In this document: positions 57,938-64,000 of the stretch, piece by piece
Layout of the letters: every line of letters starts with the position of its first letter
Numbering within the stretch: position 1 is the stretch's first letter
Source of the DNA: Tabrizicola sp.
Lineage (GTDB): Bacteria > Pseudomonadota > Alphaproteobacteria > Rhodobacterales > Rhodobacteraceae
Reading direction: 5' to 3'
Length of the DNA: 64,000 nt
NCBI RefSeq assembly: GCF_030373185.1
Contig: NZ_JAUCZH010000008.1
Span: 186,001-250,000, forward strand
Made by a program: the position numbers and the translations under genes
The notes under the pieces: generated by a model
Database searches by the model: none
What the model saw: the letters and a program-made list of their open reading frames with translations, nothing else
Told to the model about the DNA's origin: nothing

Positions 57938-59728
57938 ATGCGCACACCGCTTCGCCCGCTGGCACGGATCCTTCAGGCCCGGGAAGACGGCCTGAACCCC
58001 GACTCGATCGAAAAGGAAAACCTTCGCCTGCGGCATGAGGCGATGCGCGAGCGCGCCCGGGGCCGTGCCGAGTTCCGCCTTCTGATCCTGTGCGCCAGCT
58101 TTGTGCTGGCCTTCGGTGCGATTGGAACCCGCATGGGCCTGATGGCCGCCTCCGTGCCGATGGAACCACGGGCCAGCGCGCCGGGTGCCGAGATCATCGC
58201 CCAGCGCGCCGATATCACCGATCGCAATGGCCGCATCCTTGCAACCAACATGACCACCCACGCGCTTTATGCCCACCCGAAGGTCATGGTTGACCCGAAG
58301 GGCGTTGCGGTGAAGCTGGCCGGGATTTTCCCCGAACTTGACGCCGAAGCACTTGCGCGCCGCTTTACCGATGGCCGCAGTTTTGTCTGGATTCGCAAGG
58401 TCTTGTCCCCCGAACAGATGCAGCTTGTGCATGAGATCGGCGACCCGGGCCTTTTGTTCGGGCCGCGAGAAATGCGGCTATACCCCAATGGCAATCTTGC
58501 CGCGCATGTTCTCGGTGGCACCTCATTCGGGGCCGAGGGCGTGCATTCCGCCGAAGTCATCGGCACCGCGGGGATCGAGAAGGCGCTGGATGCCCGCCTG
58601 CGCGACCCCGCCCAGGGCGGCAAGCCCCTTGCCCTGTCCATCGACCTGTCAATTCAGGCCACTGTCGAGGAAGTGCTTTTCGCCGGGATGTCGATGCTGA
58701 ACGCCAAGGGCGCGGCAGCCATTCTGATGGACGTGCGGACGGGTGAGATTGTCGCGCTGACCTCGCTTCCGACCTTTGATCCGAACAACCGGCCGAACCC
58801 CCTGGTCGACAGGAATGCCGAACCGGGTGACAGCCCGTTGTTCAACCGTGCCGTGCAGGGCGTCTATGAACTTGGCTCTACCTTCAAGATCTTCGCGGTG
58901 GCGCAGGCGATGGAACTTGGGCTGGTAAACCCCGAAACCATGGTCGATGCCAATGCGCCAATGACCTGGGGCAAGCACCGGATCAAGGAGTTCGAGGGCA
59001 AGAACTACGGCCCTCTTCTTTCCGTCTCTGACGTTATCGCCAAATCCTCCAACGTCGGCACGGCGCATATGGCGCTGATGATCGGCCCCTTGCGCCAGCA
59101 GGCCTTCCTGAAATCGCTTGGCTTCTTCGAGGCAACCCCGCTTGAACTGATCGAGGCCCCTGGCGCGCGACCGCTGATCCCCAAGCGCTGGCCCGAGATC
59201 GTGACCATCACCACCTCCTATGGTCATGGCATGTCGGCCAGCCCGATGCACCTGGCGGCGGCCTATGCGGCAATTGCCAATGGTGGGGTCATGATCAAGC
59301 CCACGCTTCTGAAACGCGAAGGCCCGACCACCGGGGTGCGGGTGATGAGCGAGAAGACCGCGCTCGAATCGGTCAGGATGCTGCGCCGGGTCGTCACCGA
59401 AGGCACCGCCTCGCTTGGCGAAGTTCCCGGATACGAGGTTGCCGGCAAGACCGGCACCGCCGACAAGCCAAAGAAGACCGGCGGCTACTACAACGACAAG
59501 GTGATCAACACCTTTGCCTCGGTCTTTCCCGCGTCCAACCCGCAATATGTGTTGATCGTGACGTTGGACGAGCCGATGGACACCACCCTGTCGGAACCCC
59601 GGCGCACGGCAGGCTGGACCGCTGTTCCCGTCGCCGCCGAGATCATTCGCCGTGTGGCGCCCCTGATGGGGATCAGACCCAAACTTGAACCCCCCGCACC
59701 CGATGCGCTAACAGCCGCCAGCAACTAG
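57938..59728 (+). CDS. ftsI: Penicillin-binding protein 3 / FtsI, septal transpeptidase
   Basis: A 596-residue class B PBP that cross-links septal peptidoglycan. A helix at about 46-70 anchors it; the pedestal domain (REDITDRNGRILATN region, 90-230) leads to the transpeptidase. Catalytic motifs are STFK at 314-317 (nucleophile Ser314), SSN at 370-372 and KTGT at 504-507. The N-terminal cytoplasmic tail of about 45 residues is basic and longer than usual. The ATG directly follows the ftsL stop, with GAGGAGG inside ftsL. Confidence 0.96.
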   Translation: MRTPLRPLARILQAREDGLNPDSIEKENLRLRHEAMRERARGRAEFRLLILCASFVLAFGAIGTRMGLMAASVPMEPRASAPGAEIIAQRADITDRNGRILATNMTTHALYAHPKVMVDPKGVAVKLAGIFPELDAEALARRFTDGRSFVWIRKVLSPEQMQLVHEIGDPGLLFGPREMRLYPNGNLAAHVLGGTSFGAEGVHSAEVIGTAGIEKALDARLRDPAQGGKPLALSIDLSIQATVEEVLFAGMSMLNAKGAAAILMDVRTGEIVALTSLPTFDPNNRPNPLVDRNAEPGDSPLFNRAVQGVYELGSTFKIFAVAQAMELGLVNPETMVDANAPMTWGKHRIKEFEGKNYGPLLSVSDVIAKSSNVGTAHMALMIGPLRQQAFLKSLGFFEATPLELIEAPGARPLIPKRWPEIVTITTSYGHGMSASPMHLAAAYAAIANGGVMIKPTLLKREGPTTGVRVMSEKTALESVRMLRRVVTEGTASLGEVPGYEVAGKTGTADKPKKTGGYYNDKVINTFASVFPASNPQYVLIVTLDEPMDTTLSEPRRTAGWTAVPVAAEIIRRVAPLMGIRPKLEPPAPDALTAASN

Positions 59729-59741
59729 ACGGGGGGCATTC

Positions 59742-61220
59742 ATGACCGAGCGTGTGACACGGCTTTCGGACCTCGGGTTGACGGCCCGGGCCGGGCGGGA
59801 CACCGCATTGTCAGGCCTGACCGCTGACAGCAGGGCTGTGCGCCCCGGCATGCTTTTTGCGGCGCTTCCCGGCACCGCCACCCATGGGGCCATGTTCATT
59901 CCGGCGGCAATCGACCTTGGTGCCGCCGCGATCCTGACCGATGCGACCGGGGCAAGACTTGCCGCTGATGTCCTTGCCGACAGCGAGACCGCCCTTGTGG
60001 TTGCTGAAGACCCGCGTGCGGCGCTTGCCTGTGCGGCGGCACTATGGTTCGGCGCGCAGCCTGAAACCATGGTCGCTGTGACAGGAACCAACGGCAAGAC
60101 CAGCGTGGCAACCTTTACCCGGCAGATCTGGGCAGCGCTTGGCCATGAGGCGATCAATATCGGCACGACCGGGATCGAGGGCGCCTGGACGGCCCCGTCC
60201 AGCCACACCACGCCGGATGCGATCACGCTGCAAAAACTGCTGGCGGCAGCAGCGGCAGATGGCGTGACCCATGCGGCAATGGAAGCCTCATCGCACGGGA
60301 TCGACCAGCGCCGGATGGATGGCGTCCGCCTGAAGGCCGCGGGCTTTACCAACCTCACGCAGGACCATCTGGATTATCACGGCACGATGGCCGCCTATTT
60401 CGACGCCAAGGCCCGGCTTTTCACGCGGCTTCTGCCTGATGATGGCGTGGCCGTGGTCAATCTGAACGGTGCGATGGGGTCTCAGATGGCCGCCACCGCC
60501 ACCGCCCGTGGTTTGCGTTGCCTGACCGTCGGCCATGGCGAGGCAGACCTGCACATCGCAGGCCAGCGCTTTGATGCGCGCGGACAAGACCTGCGGCTGG
60601 TCTGGCAGGGGCAACCCGTTCAAGTACGCCTTGGGCTGATCGGCGGCTTTCAGGCCGAAAATGTCGCGGTGGCGGCAGGTCTTGCCATCGCCTCGGGGTC
60701 CGACCCCGCCGCCGTCTTCGCCGCCCTGCCGCAGCTTTCGGGGGTGCGCGGGCGGATGCAGCTTGCTGCCACAAGGAAGAACGGCGCCTCGGTCTATGTC
60801 GACTACGCCCATACACCTGACGCCATCGAGACCGCGCTTCGGGCGCTGCGTCCGCATGTCATGGGCCGGATCATCATCGTCTTCGGTGCCGGAGGCGACC
60901 GTGACCGCACCAAGCGCCCCTTGATGGGTGCGGCGGCGAAAGCCCATGCCGATGTCCTTTACGTCACCGATGACAACCCTCGTAGCGAAGACCCCGGCCT
61001 GATCCGCGCCGCGATCCTTGCCGCCTGCCCCGAAGCGCATGAGGTGGGCGACCGCGCCGAAGCCATCCTGCGCGGCGTCGATGCCCTTCTGCCCGGCGAT
61101 GCCTTGCTGATTGCGGGCAAGGGCCATGAATCCGGCCAGATCATCGGCACCGACATCTACCCTTTTGACGATGTCGAACAGGCCAGCGTTGCCGTCGCCG
61201 CCCTTGACGGGGTGATCTGA
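59742..61220 (+). CDS. murE: UDP-MurNAc-L-Ala-D-Glu:meso-diaminopimelate ligase MurE
   Basis: MurE adds meso-diaminopimelate to the growing stem peptide. The 492-residue protein has the Mur ligase order: SGLTADSRAVRPGMLFAAL, ATP loop TGTNGKT (114-120), EASSHGIDQRRMDG with the carbamylated-Lys neighbourhood, FTNLTQDHLDYHGTM, and DDNPRSEDP, the signature that binds diaminopimelate rather than lysine. It begins 13 bases after ftsI. A 112-base gap with dispersed element copy F follows before murF. Confidence 0.97.
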   Translation: MTERVTRLSDLGLTARAGRDTALSGLTADSRAVRPGMLFAALPGTATHGAMFIPAAIDLGAAAILTDATGARLAADVLADSETALVVAEDPRAALACAAALWFGAQPETMVAVTGTNGKTSVATFTRQIWAALGHEAINIGTTGIEGAWTAPSSHTTPDAITLQKLLAAAAADGVTHAAMEASSHGIDQRRMDGVRLKAAGFTNLTQDHLDYHGTMAAYFDAKARLFTRLLPDDGVAVVNLNGAMGSQMAATATARGLRCLTVGHGEADLHIAGQRFDARGQDLRLVWQGQPVQVRLGLIGGFQAENVAVAAGLAIASGSDPAAVFAALPQLSGVRGRMQLAATRKNGASVYVDYAHTPDAIETALRALRPHVMGRIIIVFGAGGDRDRTKRPLMGAAAKAHADVLYVTDDNPRSEDPGLIRAAILAACPEAHEVGDRAEAILRGVDALLPGDALLIAGKGHESGQIIGTDIYPFDDVEQASVAVAALDGVI

Positions 61221-61236
61221 TGCCCTGCCTTCCTCA

Positions 61237-61307
61237 TTCATCTGTCCCCAAAATATCCTCGGGGGGAGGGGCCGCCCTGCGGCCCCGTGGGGGGCAGACA
61301 GCCCCCC
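61237..61307 (-). repeat. Dispersed intergenic element, copy F (two hairpins), inside dcw
   Basis: On the minus strand GGGGGGC-TGTCT-GCCCCCC (61289-61307), then GGGGCCGC-AGG-GCGGCCCC (61268-61286), a CCCCCC run and GAGGATATTTTGGGGACAG. Hairpin 1 matches copy A with one loop base changed. It reads opposite to the mur genes and fills the only large gap in the run. Confidence 0.75.
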
Positions 61308-61332
61308 GCGACCCCGGCCACGGAGACCTCTC

Positions 61333-62781
61333 ATGACCCTTTGGACAGCCGCCGACGCCGCGACCGCCACCCAAGGACGCAGCACCGCCGACTGGCAGGC
61401 CCACGGTGTGTCGATCGACACCCGGACCTTGCAGCCCGGTGATCTTTTCGTGGCCCTGAAGGACGCGCGTGACGGCCATGATTTCGTGGCTCAGGCCTTG
61501 GCGAAAGGCGCTGCCGCAGCGCTTGTCTCTCGAATCCCCGAAGGCGTGCCGGACAGCGCGCCGCTTCTGGTCGTGCCGGATGTTCTTCAGGCGCTGGAGG
61601 CCTTGGGTGCCGCCGCCCGCGCCCGCACGGCGGCCCGCGTTGTCGGTGTGACCGGGTCGGTCGGCAAGACATCGACCAAGGAAATGCTGCGCGCCATCCT
61701 GTCCGGCCAGGGCAAGACCCATGCCGCCGAGGCCAGCTACAACAACCACTGGGGCGTTCCCCTGACCCTTGCCCGCATGCCCGCCGACGCCCGTTTCGCC
61801 GTGATCGAGATCGGCATGAACCACCCCGGAGAAATCGCGCCGCTTGCAAGGCTTGCGCACCTTGACGTGGCCATGATCACCACCGTCGCCCCGGCCCATC
61901 TGGAAGCTTTCGACAACATCGAAGGTATCGCCCATGAAAAGGCCTCGATCTTCGACGGATTGAAGGCTGGCGGAATCGCGATCTTCAACGCCGATCTGCC
62001 CACCACCCCCATCCTGCGGGCAAAGGCGATTGCCGTGGGCGCGAAGGCGGTCAGCTTCGGCATGGACGAGACAGCCGACTGGCGACTTCTGGAGGCGCGA
62101 TTGACCGATGAGACCACCGTCGTGCGGGCAATCTGCGCTGCCCGAGCGACGGAGCCGGTCCTTTTCAAGGTGTCTACCCCCGGACGCCACTTTGCCTTGA
62201 ATGCCCTTGGAGCCTTGGCGGTGGCCGGGGCGTTGGGCGCAGATCCGATGATCGCCGCGCATGATCTTGGCCGCTGGGCGCCGCCCGCCGGTCGCGGCCA
62301 GCGCGAAAGGATCACGCTCGACATTGTCGATGAGACATTCTTTGACCTGATCGACGACGCATTCAACGCCAACCCCGCCTCAATGGCGGCGGCGCTGGAT
62401 GTCCTGATTGCCGCCAGACCGACGGACGGAATCGGTCGCGTTGGTGGGGGCCGCCGCATCGCCATTCTGGGCGACATGCTGGAGCTTGGCCCCGATGAGG
62501 CCGCGCTGCATGTGGCCATCGCGCAGCATCCCGGCCTTGGGGCCCTCCATGTGATCCATTGTGTCGGCCCAAGGATGCGGGCGCTTTATCAGGCGCTTCC
62601 GCGCCGCCTGCGTGGCGAGTGGGTCGAGGCGGCCAGCGATCTTGCGCCCCGCGCCCGCACCCTGATCGATGCAGGCGACATTCTTCTCGTCAAGGGCTCC
62701 AAAGGGTCGAAAGTCAGCCTGGTCGTTGACGCGCTTCGGAAAATGGGGCAGGCCACGGCGCCGAAGGAAGGGACCGTTTAA
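61333..62781 (+). CDS. murF: UDP-MurNAc-pentapeptide synthetase MurF
   Basis: MurF attaches D-Ala-D-Ala, completing the cytoplasmic precursor. The 482-residue protein has VSIDTRTLQPGDLFVALK, ATP loop GVTGSVGKTSTKEML, NNHWGVPLTLARMP, EIGMNHPGEIAPLARLAHLDVAMITTV in parts, DDAFNANPASMAAALDVL and ILGDMLELG, all in family order. GGAGACCTC lies before the ATG at 61333. Its stop overlaps the mraY start region (TAAATG) directly. Confidence 0.97.
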   Translation: MTLWTAADAATATQGRSTADWQAHGVSIDTRTLQPGDLFVALKDARDGHDFVAQALAKGAAAALVSRIPEGVPDSAPLLVVPDVLQALEALGAAARARTAARVVGVTGSVGKTSTKEMLRAILSGQGKTHAAEASYNNHWGVPLTLARMPADARFAVIEIGMNHPGEIAPLARLAHLDVAMITTVAPAHLEAFDNIEGIAHEKASIFDGLKAGGIAIFNADLPTTPILRAKAIAVGAKAVSFGMDETADWRLLEARLTDETTVVRAICAARATEPVLFKVSTPGRHFALNALGALAVAGALGADPMIAAHDLGRWAPPAGRGQRERITLDIVDETFFDLIDDAFNANPASMAAALDVLIAARPTDGIGRVGGGRRIAILGDMLELGPDEAALHVAIAQHPGLGALHVIHCVGPRMRALYQALPRRLRGEWVEAASDLAPRARTLIDAGDILLVKGSKGSKVSLVVDALRKMGQATAPKEGTV

Positions 62782-63864
62782 ATGTTTTTCTGGCTCACCG
62801 AGTTTTCTGATGGCGGCGACGTCTTCAACCTCTTTCGCTACATCACCTTCCGGGCTGGCGGTGCCTTCACCACCGCGCTGATCTTCGGGTTCCTGTTCGG
62901 TCGGCCCCTGATCGACCTTCTGCGCCGCAAGCAGGGCAAGGGGCAGCCGATCCGCGATGACGGTCCGCAGTCGCATCTTGCCAAGGCCGGCACGCCCACG
63001 ATGGGTGGCCTGCTGATCCTGTCATCGCTGATGGTGTCGACCCTTCTTTGGGCGCGGCTCGACAATCACTATGTCTGGATCGTGGTGCTGGTGACACTGG
63101 CTTTCGGGCTGATCGGCTTTGCCGATGACTATGCCAAGGTCACCAAGCAGAACACCAAGGGAGTTTCTTCACGCCTGCGGATTGGGCTGGGTCTTCTGAT
63201 CGCTGCTCTCGCGGCTTATGCCGCCTCGATGTTCCACCCGGCAGACCTGACAAACCAGCTGGCCTTTCCCTTCTTCAAGAACGCGCTGCTGGACCTTGGG
63301 CTGTTCTTCGTGCCGTTCGGCATGATTGTGATAGTCGGTGCCGCCAATGCGGTGAACCTGACCGACGGGCTTGACGGGCTTGCCATCATGCCGGTCATGA
63401 TTGCAGCCGGAACGCTTGGCGTGATCGCCTATGTGGTCGGCAACTCCAACTTCACCGAGTATCTGGAAGTCCACTTTGTCCCCGGCACGGGTGAGCTTTT
63501 GATCTTCGCCTCGGCTCTGTTCGGCGCCGGGCTTGGGTTTCTTTGGTACAACGCCCCCCCCGCGGCCGTTTTCATGGGCGACACCGGTTCGCTTGCGCTT
63601 GGTGGCGCGCTTGGGGCCATCGCCGTCTGCACCAAGCACGAGATCGTGCTGGCCATCGTGGGCGGGCTGTTCGTGGTCGAGGCGTTAAGCGTGATCATCC
63701 AGGTGCTTTACTACAAGCGCACCAAGAAGCGCATCTTCCTGATGGCCCCGATCCACCACCACTTCGAAAAGAAAGGTTGGGCCGAACCGCAGATCGTGAT
63801 CCGCTTCTGGATCATCTCGCTGATTCTCGCGATGATCGGGCTGGCCACGCTGAAGGTGCGCTGA
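62782..63864 (+). CDS. mraY: Phospho-N-acetylmuramoyl-pentapeptide transferase MraY
   Basis: MraY moves the precursor onto undecaprenyl phosphate, giving lipid I. The 360-residue membrane protein has about ten helices and the motifs [39 protein letters not shown] with the Asp pair, [16 protein letters not shown] with the third catalytic Asp, and [14 protein letters not shown]. It starts at the base after the murF stop. murD follows after 73 bases. Confidence 0.97.
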   Translation: MFFWLTEFSDGGDVFNLFRYITFRAGGAFTTALIFGFLFGRPLIDLLRRKQGKGQPIRDDGPQSHLAKAGTPTMGGLLILSSLMVSTLLWARLDNHYVWIVVLVTLAFGLIGFADDYAKVTKQNTKGVSSRLRIGLGLLIAALAAYAASMFHPADLTNQLAFPFFKNALLDLGLFFVPFGMIVIVGAANAVNLTDGLDGLAIMPVMIAAGTLGVIAYVVGNSNFTEYLEVHFVPGTGELLIFASALFGAGLGFLWYNAPPAAVFMGDTGSLALGGALGAIAVCTKHEIVLAIVGGLFVVEALSVIIQVLYYKRTKKRIFLMAPIHHHFEKKGWAEPQIVIRFWIISLILAMIGLATLKVR

Positions 63865-63937
63865 CCGTCACTGGCGCCTTTCCCTTTCCTTCATCCTCGC
63901 CTATCCCTGATCCGGCAGGTCAAAGGGGGGGGCAGTC

Positions 63938-64000
63938 ATGATCCCGGTGAAGGGCTACAAGGGTCAGAAGGTTGCGGTCCTTGGCCTTGGTCGATCTGGT
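63938..64000 (+). CDS. murD: Start of murD, cut by window end
   Basis: Twenty-one codons from an ATG with a strong AAAGGGGGGG upstream give MIPVKGYKGQKVAVLGLGRS G, the Rossmann-like N-terminus of UDP-N-acetylmuramoyl-L-alanine:D-glutamate ligase. Position after mraY in the dcw order supports the call. The rest lies outside the window. Confidence 0.85.
   Translation, partial: MIPVKGYKGQKVAVLGLGRSG

Overview
The window is high-GC chromosomal DNA from an alphaproteobacterium of the Rhodobacteraceae (Rhodobacter/Gemmobacter/Tabrizicola type). The case rests on protein character, a GAAC-N7-GAAC SOS box, a DUF1127 gene followed by CcsR-type small-RNA hairpins, an extended mraZ leader with an UpsM-like terminated RNA, a CarD/ferredoxin/S4/SUV3-helicase neighbourhood, and a BacNav-type sodium channel. 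No prophage, transposase, IS or CRISPR was seen.

Layout: (1) 1-5 kb: tail of a probable phnM, an A/T-richer putative nuclease gene, parE, an epimerase and a GST. (2) 5-9 kb: ppk2, a metal-export pair (DUF1007 plus RcnA-like with a His-rich loop) and a MATE pump. (3) 9-13.6 kb: a compact capsule block, kpsS-wza-kpsC. (4) 13.7-19.5 kb: ribE, then the minus-strand run TPR-helicase-S4-fdxA-carD. (5) 19.5-26 kb: SCP2 plus hydrolase, voltage-gated Na channel, META lipoprotein-like gene, nusB-ribH-ribB, cobS/cobT. (6) 26-32 kb: lineage-specific envelope genes, including a 1079-residue bitopic protein that looks like a GspL/PilM-to-GspC/PilP bridge, a SIMPL protein and two unknown anchored proteins. 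(7) 32-39 kb: metY, VOC protein, Lrp/LysE pair, GT-like protein, DDAH, tRNA-Tyr, rlmB, a CoA-binding protein. (8) 39-46 kb: hisB-H-A-F-E, then an arsenate operon (arsR-arsC fusion, GAPDH, arsJ) and tRNA-Gly. (9) 46-53.4 kb: pyc, SOS-controlled uvrD, benE. (10) 53.4-54.2 kb: ccaF1-like DUF1127 gene and eight hairpins in four pairs, the CcsR small RNAs. (11) 54.3-64 kb: mrp, the long dcw leader, then mraZ-rsmH-ftsL-ftsI-murE-murF-mraY-murD (cut by the window end).

Two kinds of structure stand out beyond protein genes. One is regulatory RNA: the CcsR array with a CCTCCTCCC loop in each hairpin, and the dcw leader with 10-bp phased MraZ-type boxes and a terminated UpsM-like RNA. The other is a family of dispersed intergenic elements (hairpin or hairpins, a C-run, then a GGATATTT-like tail) found at six clear positions, three of them inside operons (his, ars, dcw). 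Their hairpins differ in sequence but keep the same architecture, which suggests selection on structure. Start codons were chosen by family N-termini, ribosome binding sites and overlaps, and often lie downstream of the longest possible ORF.
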